Positions 1 to 6,821 of a stretch of DNA of 8,889 nucleotides are shown here, piece after piece. The notes below the pieces were generated by a model, which did not search any database, was not told where the DNA came from, and worked only from the letters and a program-made list of their open reading frames with translations. The stretch's first letter is position 1; the number at the start of each line of letters is the position of its first letter. The DNA is taken from positions 1 to 8,889 of the forward strand of contig CAMLHT010000158.1 in NCBI GenBank assembly GCA_946479895.1, read 5' to 3'. The position numbers were made by a program, and so were the translations under genes. This DNA comes from an uncultured Gemmatimonadota bacterium (GTDB lineage: Bacteria > Gemmatimonadota > Gemmatimonadetes > Gemmatimonadales > Gemmatimonadaceae).

Positions 1-60
1 TGCGATCGCCCTCGCGCTCGCGACGGCGCGATGAGACAGAACGACCGAGGGCGCGCGTTC

Positions 61-150
61 ATAGGTTCTTCCTGCGCCTCTACCGAGGGGGACGCGCCAG
101 CGCGGAATTTTTCTAGCGCCAGGCGTTTTCAAATCCCGTTTCCTTTTCCC
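61..150 (+). other. Putative cos / terminase-binding region
   Basis: This non-coding stretch lies directly before the small terminase gene, where lambdoid phages keep cos. It runs from a GC-rich block (GAGGGGGACGCGCC, 85-98) into AT-rich blocks unlike the rest of the window: AATTTT at 106-111 and AGGCGTTTTC at 121-130, then CCCGTTTCCTTTT. Recalled lambda left-end sequence has AATTTT and AGGCGTTTCC about 14 bases apart, against 15 here, also upstream of Nu1. This suggests a cosN/cosB-like site, but the exact nick positions and overhang cannot be read from one sequence. The AT-rich tract could instead be a promoter or an IHF site. The first 60 bases hold no supportable gene start; an upstream frame may end at 32-34 (TGA). 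Confidence 0.4.
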
Positions 151-161
151 GGCGGCGCGGC

Positions 162-674
162 ATGACTGAGCCCTCCACCGACCACGTCGTTTCGCGCGGG
201 CTCCTGGCCGAAGTGCTGGCGGTCGACGTCCGCTCGATCAAGAACTTCGTCGACGAGGGGATGCCGAAGCTCGCCCGCGGGAAGTTCGACCTGCGCGCGT
301 GCGTGCAGTGGTACGTGACGCGCGAGCGGGAGGCGGCGGGCTCCGGCAAGGGACTCTCCGACCTCGACCTGGCGAAGCAGCGGAAGGAGCTCGCCATGGC
401 GGCGAAGGCGGAGATCGAGGTGGAGCAGCTGCGGGGCGAGATCATCCCGCTCGACGTGCACGAGTCGCGCGTGGAGGTGGTCGCCGCGCGGCTTGCGACG
501 CGGATCAAGGGGCTCGGCCGCTACATCGCTGACGTGCAGCGCGCGACGACCGCCGTCGAGGCGTCGGCCCTGCTGGACCGGATCTCCGACGACCTGCTCG
601 TCCACTGCTCGAGCGTGGCCGACGACATCACCGAGGACGATGAGCCGCGCGACCGCGAGAGCCACGCCGCCTGA
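162..674 (+). CDS. Terminase small subunit (Nu1-like)
   Basis: A 170-residue protein that should recognise the phage DNA end and recruit the large subunit. Residues about 13-52 form a Nu1-like winged helix-turn-helix: an AEVLAVDVRSIKNF helix pair, then DEGMP, then the ACVQWYV helix; the DEGMP-type turn before the recognition wing is typical of the family. Residues about 66-95 are a charged helix rich in K, E and A (AKQRKELAMAAKAEIEVEQL), consistent with dimerisation and the switch to the terminase-binding half. The C-terminal part is helical and acidic. The ATG at 162 has only a weak Shine-Dalgarno. The gene overlaps the large subunit by 35 bases, suggesting translational coupling. Length and position next to a GpA-family large subunit support the call; the DNA site it binds would be the leader just upstream. 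Confidence 0.85.
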   Translation: MTEPSTDHVVSRGLLAEVLAVDVRSIKNFVDEGMPKLARGKFDLRACVQWYVTREREAAGSGKGLSDLDLAKQRKELAMAAKAEIEVEQLRGEIIPLDVHESRVEVVAARLATRIKGLGRYIADVQRATTAVEASALLDRISDDLLVHCSSVADDITEDDEPRDRESHAA

Positions 675-2616
675 GCTGGAGCTCCCGGCCGAGGAAGCGG
701 ACGCCGCGCGCCACCGGCTGGCCGCGATCAAGCGCGCCGCAGCGAGCGAGCGGCGGATCCTGCGCGCGACCTTCCGGCCCCCGGTGCGACTGTCCGGCAC
801 CGCCTGGGCGGACGCCTATCGCGTCCTGAGCCCCGAGGCGTCGGCGACGCCGGGGAAGTTCGACTCGGCCCGGGCGCCGTACCAGCGCGAGCCGCTCGAC
901 GCGATGTGCGACCCGATGGGCGGGCGCGTGGTGGCGATGCTCGCCTCGCAGCTCGGCAAGTCCGAGATGGTGAACAACGCGATCGGCCAGCGGATGCACC
1001 TCCGCCCCGGGCCGATCCTCGTGCTGCAGCCGACGCTCGAGATGGCCGAGGCGTGGTCGAAGGACCGGCTCGCGCCGATGATCCGCGACACGCCCGTGCT
1101 GCGCCGCCTGGTGAAGGATCCCCGTGCGCGCGACTCGGGGAACACGCTCCTGCACAAGAACTTCACCGGCGGCCACCTGACGGCAGTCGGCGCGAACAGC
1201 CCGGCGGGGCTCGCCTCGCGGCCGATCCGCGACGTCTTCTGTGACGAGGTGGACCGCTACCCCGCGTCAGCGGGCGCCGAGGGTGACCCCGTCTCGCTCG
1301 CCTTCCGCCGCACGGCGACCTTCGGCAACGCGGCGCACGTGCTCATCTCCACGCCCACGATCAAGGGGCAGTCGCGGATCGAGAAGGCGTTCGAGGAGTC
1401 CGACCAGCGGCATTACTACGTCCCCTGCCCGCACTGCGGCGAGTACCAGCTGCTCAAGTGGGGCGGGCGCGACGTTGCGTATGGCGTGAAGTGGGAGCCC
1501 GGACACCCCGAGACCGCGTACTACGTCTGCGAGCCGAACGGATGCCAGATCGAGGAGATGTACAAGCCGCAGATGATCGCCCGCGGCGAGTGGCGCGCGC
1601 ACAACCCCGGGCACCCGACGAAGGGCTTCTGGCTCAACGCGCTCTACTCGCCGTTCGACGGCGCGCGGTGGGGGAAGCTCGTCGCCGAGTTCCTCGAGGT
1701 GAAGGCCGACCCGATCCGGCTCCGCACGTTCGTCAACACAGTGCTCTGCGAGACGTGGGAGGACACGGGCGCCAAGGTCGAGGCGCACGCGCTCGCTGAT
1801 CGGATGGAGGCGTACCCCGCCGGCGTCGAGTGCCCCGCGGGCGTCGCCGTGCTCACCCGGTCGGTCGACGTCCAGGGTGACCGCCTCGAGACCGCCGTGT
1901 GGGGCTGGGGCGCGGGCGAGGAGGCGTGGCCGATCGAGACGGAGATCATCCCCGGCGACCCCGGCACCCCGGCGCCGTGGACAGCGCTGAACGAGATGCT
2001 GGCGCGCACCTATCGGCACGCGTCGGGGAAGCAGCTCCGGCCCGCGGTCACGTTCATCGACTCCGGCGGACACCACGCGAAGGAGGTGTACGCGTTCACC
2101 AGGGCGCGCGTCGGGAAGAAGGTCTTCGCGATCAAGGGCTCGTCGCTCGAAGGCGCGCCGCTCCTCGGCCGGCCGAGCCGAAACAACGCGGCGAAGGCGA
2201 TCCTCTACATCGTGGGCTCGTTCACCGGGAAGGAATCCCTGCTCTCCCGCTTGGCGAAGGTGAAGGAGCCGGGGCCGGGGTACGTGCACATCGCCGACTG
2301 GATGGACGGCGAGCATCTCCGGCAGCTCACCGCCGAGACGCTCGTGACGAAGATCGTCGGCGGCCGGCCGAAGCGGATCTGGATCAAGCAATCCGGCGTC
2401 CGGAACGAGCAGATGGACTTGTTCGTGTACGCCCTCGCCGGGCTCCAGGTGCTCGGGCCCGCGACCGTGCGCAGCCTGGGCGCGATGGCGCAGCGGATGA
2501 TGCAGGAAGCGAAGCCGGCCGACGAGGACGAGTCCGCGCCACCGAAGACGGGGCGCCCGCCGGCGCGCGGCATCGGGGGCGCCGGATGGATGTCCGGCAT
2601 CAATCGCCGCCGGTGA
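640..2616 (+). CDS. Terminase large subunit, lambda GpA family (ATPase + nuclease)
   Basis: A 658-residue packaging motor that hydrolyses ATP to drive DNA into the prohead and cuts concatemers. The frame is open further upstream, but ATG 640 has GAGG three bases before it and gives an N-terminus lying just ahead of the conserved domain; upstream codons read as an arginine-rich shadow of the small-subunit gene. Visible motifs: Walker A-like ASQLGKSE at 102-109, Walker B DEVDRYP from 202, the STPT coupling motif at 237-240, a cysteine pair C263-P-H-C266 with C297 and C302 (likely zinc ribbon), and nuclease acidic residues in VDVQGD (D410, D414) and FIDSGG (D474). The C-terminal about 45 residues are a polar tail that should contact the portal. 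The length is close to lambda gpA (641). The gene overlaps the small subunit by 35 bases. Confidence 0.95.
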   Translation: MSRATARATPPELELPAEEADAARHRLAAIKRAAASERRILRATFRPPVRLSGTAWADAYRVLSPEASATPGKFDSARAPYQREPLDAMCDPMGGRVVAMLASQLGKSEMVNNAIGQRMHLRPGPILVLQPTLEMAEAWSKDRLAPMIRDTPVLRRLVKDPRARDSGNTLLHKNFTGGHLTAVGANSPAGLASRPIRDVFCDEVDRYPASAGAEGDPVSLAFRRTATFGNAAHVLISTPTIKGQSRIEKAFEESDQRHYYVPCPHCGEYQLLKWGGRDVAYGVKWEPGHPETAYYVCEPNGCQIEEMYKPQMIARGEWRAHNPGHPTKGFWLNALYSPFDGARWGKLVAEFLEVKADPIRLRTFVNTVLCETWEDTGAKVEAHALADRMEAYPAGVECPAGVAVLTRSVDVQGDRLETAVWGWGAGEEAWPIETEIIPGDPGTPAPWTALNEMLARTYRHASGKQLRPAVTFIDSGGHHAKEVYAFTRARVGKKVFAIKGSSLEGAPLLGRPSRNNAAKAILYIVGSFTGKESLLSRLAKVKEPGPGYVHIADWMDGEHLRQLTAETLVTKIVGGRPKRIWIKQSGVRNEQMDLFVYALAGLQVLGPATVRSLGAMAQRMMQEAKPADEDESAPPKTGRPPARGIGGAGWMSGINRRR

Positions 2617-2628
2617 CCTCGTGAACTA

Positions 2629-2657
2629 TTGCGCCGTTGTCCGGCGCGCGGTACACT
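2629..2657 (+). promoter_or_regulatory. Candidate sigma70-type promoter
   Basis: TTGCGC at 2629-2634 and TACACT at 2652-2657 are separated by 17 bases, the optimal spacing. The -35 matches consensus at the first three positions (TTG) and the -10 at four of six. It starts 13 bases after the large terminase stop, in one of the few non-coding gaps. Transcription would begin near 2664. It is a consensus match only, and the promoter preference of this host is unknown. Confidence 0.45.
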
Positions 2658-2697
2658 GACCACGTAAGCAGGACCACAACTTATCGCCGCTTGACCT

Positions 2698-2742
2698 CGG
2701 CCTCGTTCCATCCCTCGGGATGGCGCGGGGCCGTTTTCGTTT
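2698..2742 (+). terminator. Intrinsic terminator between terminase and head genes
   Basis: CGGCCTCG (2698-2705) pairs with CGGGGCCG (2726-2733), giving 8 pairs with one G-T wobble. Inside it, after a 2x2 internal loop, CCATCC (2708-2713) pairs with GGATGG (2718-2723) around a CTCG loop. The hairpin runs directly into TTTTCGTTT (2734-2742). This is the classic form of a factor-independent terminator and stands out in GC-rich DNA. It lies after the large terminase gene and 18 bases before the next start codon, so the head genes must be reached by read-through, by antitermination, or from a promoter not seen here. Confidence 0.75.
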
Positions 2743-2760
2743 CCGTCGCCCTCATGTCGC

Positions 2761-3318
2761 TTGGCTGAGCCGATTCCCACGACCGAGCCGACCGAATTCG
2801 CTGCTGGTGAAACCGTCCAGTGGCGGCGGAGCTATGGCAGCTACCCCCCATCGGACGGGTGGGCGCTCAAGTACTACTTCGCCGGCCGCGGCATCTTCAC
2901 CGTTGCGCCCGTCGACACCGCCGGCGAGTGGCTCGCCACCGTGGCCCCCGCGACGACCGCCGGAAAGGACGCCGGCACCTACCGCTGGACGCTCTACGCC
3001 GAGAAGGGCGCGGATCCCGTCACCGAGCGCCGCCGCGTGGCGACCGGGACGATCCTCCTCACGGCCGACATCACCGACGCCGGCGCCGGCGCCCTGGCGC
3101 CCCTCGCCGAAGTCGCCCTCCCGATCATCGAGGCGGCGATCACGGGGCGGCTCACCGTCGACCAGCAGGCGTTCCAGATCGACGGCACGGCCATCACGAA
3201 CATCCCGATCGTCGAGCTCAAGCGGCTGCGGGCTGAGTTCCGCGCGGAGCTGTGGCGCAAGCGGAACCCCGGCAAGGTCGGCCAGCCCGTGCAGTTCCGA
3301 TTCGTGAGGCCCGCGTGA
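2761..3318 (+). CDS. Head-tail connector-like protein: Ig-like region plus gpW-like C-terminus
   Basis: A 185-residue protein in the position of lambda W. Residues about 12-103 look like an all-beta Ig-like fold (GETVQWRRSYGSYPPSDGW, alternating strands, ending VATGTILLTADI). Residues about 118-170 resemble the gpW/adaptor helical unit: a helix, then GRLTVDQQAFQIDGTAI (beta hairpin), then the helix VELKRLRAEFRAELWRKR. Proteins with this two-part layout sit between terminase and portal in many GC-rich phages, usually annotated as hypothetical or head-tail adaptor. The start is TTG: no ATG or GTG lies in frame before the conserved region, and the nearby ATG at 2754 is out of frame and stops after four codons. 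No clear Shine-Dalgarno precedes the TTG, so initiation is probably weak. The stop overlaps the portal start as GTGA. A role at the portal vertex is inferred from order and similarity. Confidence 0.6.
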   Translation: MAEPIPTTEPTEFAAGETVQWRRSYGSYPPSDGWALKYYFAGRGIFTVAPVDTAGEWLATVAPATTAGKDAGTYRWTLYAEKGADPVTERRRVATGTILLTADITDAGAGALAPLAEVALPIIEAAITGRLTVDQQAFQIDGTAITNIPIVELKRLRAEFRAELWRKRNPGKVGQPVQFRFVRPA

Positions 3319-4934
3319 GCCAGAAGCGACCCTCCCTCCTCGACCGGGCGCTCTCCGCCGTCGGCCTCGTGCGCCGATCGAGCGTGAAGGTGTCCACGCG
3401 GGTCTACGCCGGCGCGTCGATCAACCGCATGACGTCGGACTGGATGGGCTCGCGCTCCTCCGCCGACCAGGACCTCCGGAGCGACTTCCGGCTGCTCAAG
3501 ACGCGGGCGCGCGAGCTCGAGCGCGACAACCCGATCGTCGCCCGCTACCGGGAGCTGCAGGCCGACAACGTGATCGGCCCGGACGGGATCCGGCTGCAGT
3601 GCATGGTCCGCAAGTCCGACGGCGTCGCCTTCGACCGCGAGGTGAACGCGAAGATCGAGGCGGCGTGGGCCGAGTGGTCGATGCCGGAATACGCCAGCGT
3701 GACCGGCCAGCAGTCGCTCACCGACATCGCGACGCAGCTCGTCGAGCGGTGGCGGATCGAGGGCGAGGCGATCGTGCGGCTGTGGGGCGGCTTCGACAAC
3801 AAGTTCGGCTTCGCGCTGCAGCCGGTCGACGCCGATCTCCTCGACCACGAGCTCACGCGCGCAGCGACCGACACGGCGGGCGAGATCCGGATGGGCGTCG
3901 AGCGGGACCGGTTCGGGCGGCCGACGCACTACTGGATGTGGACGGCGCACCCGAACGACCTGATCTACGACGCCCTCCGCCAGCGCGAGCGCGTGCCGGC
4001 CACCGAGATCATCCACATTTACACGATCCGCCGGCCGGGGCAGACGCGCGGCGTCACCGACCTCGCGCCGGTGATGGTCGGCATCAACATGCTCGGCCAG
4101 TACGTCGAGACGGAGCTGGTGAGCGCGCGGGCCGGCGCGGGGAACATGTTCTTCATCGTCCCCGGCGAGGATGGCGAGGGGCCGGACCCGGACGAGGCAC
4201 CGAACACCCCGCTCGAGATGGAGTCGGCGCCCGGGATGGGCTACCGGCTCAACAAGGGCGACACGGTGCAGCAGTACACGCCGGAGCACCCGGTCGGCGC
4301 GTTCGGCGCCTTCGTGCTCAATACGCTGCGCTGGATCTCGTCGGGCCTGCACACCGCTTACGCCTCGCTCACCGGCGACCTCTCGGCGGCGAACTACTCG
4401 TCGACGCGCGTCGGGATGCTCTCCGAGCGCGACGGCTACAAGCGCGCGCAGAACACCATCGCCACGCGGTTCTACCGCCGCGTCTACCTGGAGTGGCTCA
4501 AGTACGCCCTCCTGCGCCGCGCGATCGACCTGCCGATGTTGCAGCTCGAGCGGTTCGAGGCGCACCGGTGGATGCCGCGCGGCTTCCCGTGGATCGACCC
4601 GCTGAAGGACATGCAGGCGGCCATCCTCGCCGTCGACAACCGCTTCGACACGCGGACGAACATCTGCGCCGAGGACGGCCGCGACTTCGAGGACGTGATC
4701 GCGCAGCAGGCCGAGGAGGAGCGACTCGCCGCCGAGTACGGCGTCACCCTCCCCGTGCCGAAGGACAGCACCGGATCGCAGGACACTTCTCAGGACACCC
4801 CCAATGACACCGAAGACGGAACCGACAACGGCAGCGCTGCCGATGCTGGAGCGGGAGGTGGTGATTCCGCGCGAGGCGCTCGACGCCTGGCGGAAGCGCG
4901 CCTCCGCCTCGAGCGAGCCCGGCGAGCCGGCTGA
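3315..4934 (+). CDS. Portal protein, lambda gpB family
   Basis: A 539-residue portal, which as a dodecamer forms the unique head vertex, docks the terminase and conducts DNA. GTG 3315 was chosen because it overlaps the upstream stop (GTGA) and has GTGAGG five bases before it; the open frame extends further upstream only as an arginine-rich shadow. Family landmarks: YAGASINRMTSDWMGS at 31-46, the segment at 51-95 with RELERDNPIVARYRELQADN and GPDGIRLQ, IIHIY near 232, QYVETELVSARAGA at 262-275, and the LTGDLSAANYSSTR motif at 352-365. Lambda gpB is 533 residues, so this is full length. From about residue 485 the tail is low-complexity, rich in D, T, G and A. Codons 497-539 overlap the next gene in another frame, so the conserved body ends before the overlap. 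No N-terminal or internal break is seen. Confidence 0.95.
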   Translation: MSQKRPSLLDRALSAVGLVRRSSVKVSTRVYAGASINRMTSDWMGSRSSADQDLRSDFRLLKTRARELERDNPIVARYRELQADNVIGPDGIRLQCMVRKSDGVAFDREVNAKIEAAWAEWSMPEYASVTGQQSLTDIATQLVERWRIEGEAIVRLWGGFDNKFGFALQPVDADLLDHELTRAATDTAGEIRMGVERDRFGRPTHYWMWTAHPNDLIYDALRQRERVPATEIIHIYTIRRPGQTRGVTDLAPVMVGINMLGQYVETELVSARAGAGNMFFIVPGEDGEGPDPDEAPNTPLEMESAPGMGYRLNKGDTVQQYTPEHPVGAFGAFVLNTLRWISSGLHTAYASLTGDLSAANYSSTRVGMLSERDGYKRAQNTIATRFYRRVYLEWLKYALLRRAIDLPMLQLERFEAHRWMPRGFPWIDPLKDMQAAILAVDNRFDTRTNICAEDGRDFEDVIAQQAEEERLAAEYGVTLPVPKDSTGSQDTSQDTPNDTEDGTDNGSAADAGAGGGDSARGARRLAEARLRLERARRAG

Positions 4935-6807
4935 CGACGCGGGCGCCGAAGACGAAGGCGCCGAGCTGATCGACGTCGCGATCAGCTCCGAGGCCGCCGT
5001 CGTGCGCCACGGCTGGTTCGGCGACCGGTGGATCGAGATCCTCGATCACTCGCCGGGCGCCGTGGTGCTGGACCGCGCCAAGGACTACCTGCCGCTCTTC
5101 GTGAACCACAACTCGGGCGACCAGATCGGGGTGCACGAGAACGTGCGCCTCGAGGGCAAGCAGCTGCGCGCGGCGATGCGGTTCAGCCGCTCGCAGCGCG
5201 GGCAGGACATGAAGCGGGACGTCGAGGACGGGATCCGCCCGAAGGTCTCCGTCGGCTACTTCGTGCACGAGATGGTGCTCGAGCGGCAGGACAAGGAGAC
5301 CGGCGTCGACACGTACCGCGTCACGAAGTGGGAGCCCGTCGAGAATTCGCTCGCCGGCATCCCGGCCGACCCCTCGGTCGGCGTCGGTCGGACAGAGGGC
5401 CGCGAGACCCGTCCGGTCGTGATTCGTTCGCTCGCCGGCACCACCATCCCCCAGGGCTCAGCGCCCAAGGAGCACACCGTGAGTGACAACACTCCGGCGC
5501 CCGCCAACGGCGCCGCCCCCTCCCCCGCCCCCGACGTGCGCGTGCACGTCACCGCCGGCGAGACCGCCGAGCGCACCCGCGTGAGCGAGATCGACGCGCT
5601 CTGCGAGACCCACGCCGTGGCCGCCGAGGTTCGGCGCGAGCTGATCGGCTCGGGCGCCACGATCGCGGCCGCGCAGCGCAAGGTGCTCGAGATCGTCCAG
5701 GAGCGGGTGAAGAACCCGCCCAAGCAGGCGCCGATCGTCGAGCTGAACTCGAAGGAGCAGAAGCGCTACTCCTTCGCCCGCGCGATCATGGGCCACTTCG
5801 ACGACAAGGTCGACGACGGCTTCGAGCGCGAGGTCGCGCAGGAGATCGAGAAGAAGCTGCCGAAGGAGTACAACCGCCGCGGCGGGGTGCTCATCCCGAC
5901 GGTCATGACCCGCGCGGGCCTCGACTCCGGCACGGCCACGAAGGGTCAGGAGCTCAAGTTCACGCAGCCGGGCGAGTTCATCGACATGCTGCGGAACCGG
6001 ATGCGCATCCGCGAGCTGGGCGCGCGCGTCCTGACCGGGCTCACCGGCCCGGTGTCGTTCCCGAAGCAGACGGGCGCCGCGTCGGGCTCGTGGGTCGGTG
6101 AGAATCCGGGCTCGGACGTCGCCGACTCGAACATGCTGCTCGCCCTCGTCACGCTGGCGATCAAGACGTACCAGGCGTCGACGAGCTTCTCCCGGCAGCT
6201 GCTCGTCTCCGCGCTCTCCGCGTCCGTGGACGCCGAGAACATGGTCCGCGAGGATCTGGCCAAGGTGCATGCCCTCGCCTGGGACCTGGCGGCGATCGCG
6301 GGCACGGGCGCGTCCAACCAGCCGAAGGGCATCACGGCCACGGCGGGCATCGGCTCGGTCGCGATCGGCACGAACGGCGGCGCGCCGTCGAACCAGACCA
6401 TCCTCGACCTCGAGACGGCGGTGACCGACGCCAACGTCGACGAGGCCGGCTGCGCGTACCTGACCACGGCGGTGATGCGTGGGAAGCTCAAGAACACGCA
6501 GCAGTTCGCCACGTCGGCGAACGGTCTGGCGATCTGGCAGGGGCAGGAGATGAACGGCTACAAGGCCGCCGTCTCCAAGCAGGTCCCGCGCGCCCTGACG
6601 AAGGGCACGTCGGTGGACTGCCACGCGATCATCTTCGGCGACTTCTCGCAGCTCATCCTCGGCGAGTTCGGCGCGCTGGAGCTGATCCCCGACCCGTACC
6701 GCCTCAAGAAGCAGGGCATGATCGAGGTGACGTCCATCCAGATGGGCGACGTCGCGATCCGCTACCCCGAGGCGTTCGCGGCCTGCCTCGACGCGCGCAA
6801 CATCTGA
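4804..6807 (+). CDS. Prohead protease / HK97-type major capsid protein fusion
   Basis: One uninterrupted 667-residue frame joins two genes that are usually separate. Residues about 50-200 are an S78-type (HK97 gp4-like) prohead protease: EILDHSPGAVVLDRA, then FVNHNS with likely catalytic H102, KVSVGY with likely nucleophile S149, and WEPVENSLAGIPADPSVGVGR with acidic E180. Residues about 200-250 are a Pro/Ala-rich linker. Residues about 255-355 are a charged helical segment like the HK97 delta (scaffold) domain, and about 358-667 are the HK97 capsid fold: GGVLIPT, RNRMRIRELGARVLTGL, SWVGENPGSD, SFSRQLL, the helix VREDLAKVHALAWDLAAIAGTG, and IRYPEAFAACLDARN at the end. ATG 4804 has AGGA eight bases upstream; ATG 4843 is an alternative with no clear ribosome site. 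The protein self-assembles into the prohead and its protease trims the delta region. No separate scaffold or decoration gene is nearby. Confidence 0.93.
   Translation: MTPKTEPTTAALPMLEREVVIPREALDAWRKRASASSEPGEPADDAGAEDEGAELIDVAISSEAAVVRHGWFGDRWIEILDHSPGAVVLDRAKDYLPLFVNHNSGDQIGVHENVRLEGKQLRAAMRFSRSQRGQDMKRDVEDGIRPKVSVGYFVHEMVLERQDKETGVDTYRVTKWEPVENSLAGIPADPSVGVGRTEGRETRPVVIRSLAGTTIPQGSAPKEHTVSDNTPAPANGAAPSPAPDVRVHVTAGETAERTRVSEIDALCETHAVAAEVRRELIGSGATIAAAQRKVLEIVQERVKNPPKQAPIVELNSKEQKRYSFARAIMGHFDDKVDDGFEREVAQEIEKKLPKEYNRRGGVLIPTVMTRAGLDSGTATKGQELKFTQPGEFIDMLRNRMRIRELGARVLTGLTGPVSFPKQTGAASGSWVGENPGSDVADSNMLLALVTLAIKTYQASTSFSRQLLVSALSASVDAENMVREDLAKVHALAWDLAAIAGTGASNQPKGITATAGIGSVAIGTNGGAPSNQTILDLETAVTDANVDEAGCAYLTTAVMRGKLKNTQQFATSANGLAIWQGQEMNGYKAAVSKQVPRALTKGTSVDCHAIIFGDFSQLILGEFGALELIPDPYRLKKQGMIEVTSIQMGDVAIRYPEAFAACLDARNI
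5479..6807 (+). CDS. Predicted nested product: major capsid protein alone, from an internal in-frame start
   Basis: Inside the fusion gene, GTG at 5479-5481 is in frame (residue 226) and is preceded by AAGGAG at 5467-5472 with a 6-base spacer, the best-formed ribosome binding site in the window. Starting here gives a 442-residue protein beginning VSDNTPAPANG, which looks like a genuine phage N-terminus, and containing the whole delta-like segment and capsid fold but none of the protease. The site lies at the domain border. Hundreds of capsid subunits are needed per protease, so independent initiation would set a sensible ratio. In-frame nesting is known in lambda, where Nu3 starts inside C. 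Whether both products are made is inferred, not shown; the annotation could equally be the long form alone or, if the long form is rare, mainly this one. Confidence 0.55.
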   Translation: MSDNTPAPANGAAPSPAPDVRVHVTAGETAERTRVSEIDALCETHAVAAEVRRELIGSGATIAAAQRKVLEIVQERVKNPPKQAPIVELNSKEQKRYSFARAIMGHFDDKVDDGFEREVAQEIEKKLPKEYNRRGGVLIPTVMTRAGLDSGTATKGQELKFTQPGEFIDMLRNRMRIRELGARVLTGLTGPVSFPKQTGAASGSWVGENPGSDVADSNMLLALVTLAIKTYQASTSFSRQLLVSALSASVDAENMVREDLAKVHALAWDLAAIAGTGASNQPKGITATAGIGSVAIGTNGGAPSNQTILDLETAVTDANVDEAGCAYLTTAVMRGKLKNTQQFATSANGLAIWQGQEMNGYKAAVSKQVPRALTKGTSVDCHAIIFGDFSQLILGEFGALELIPDPYRLKKQGMIEVTSIQMGDVAIRYPEAFAACLDARNI

Positions 6808-6821
6808 CCCGGATGACGCAG

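Noticed and set aside
2..34. End of an upstream gene (AIALALATAR then TGA 32-34)
   Set aside because: Only ten codons are visible and all three frames are nearly open here, so it cannot be told from chance.
129..800. Minus-strand frame across the cos-like region and small terminase
   Set aside because: No domain or ribosome site; antisense to the small terminase gene.
1267..2391. Long minus-strand frame opposite the large terminase
   Set aside because: Arg/Leu/Val-rich with no motif, and antisense to a clear gene; a third-position GC artefact.
2720..3307. 195-residue frame overlapping the connector gene from ATG 2720
   Set aside because: Ser/Pro/Arg-rich with no domain, and its start lies inside the terminator stem; the overlapping TTG frame has a structured protein.
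2994..4565. 523-residue minus-strand frame opposite the portal
   Set aside because: Composition is that of a GC-rich antisense shadow; the opposite strand carries unmistakable portal motifs.
3599..4807. 402-residue plus-strand frame inside the portal gene
   Set aside because: Arg/Ala/Gly/Asp-rich off-frame shadow of the portal.
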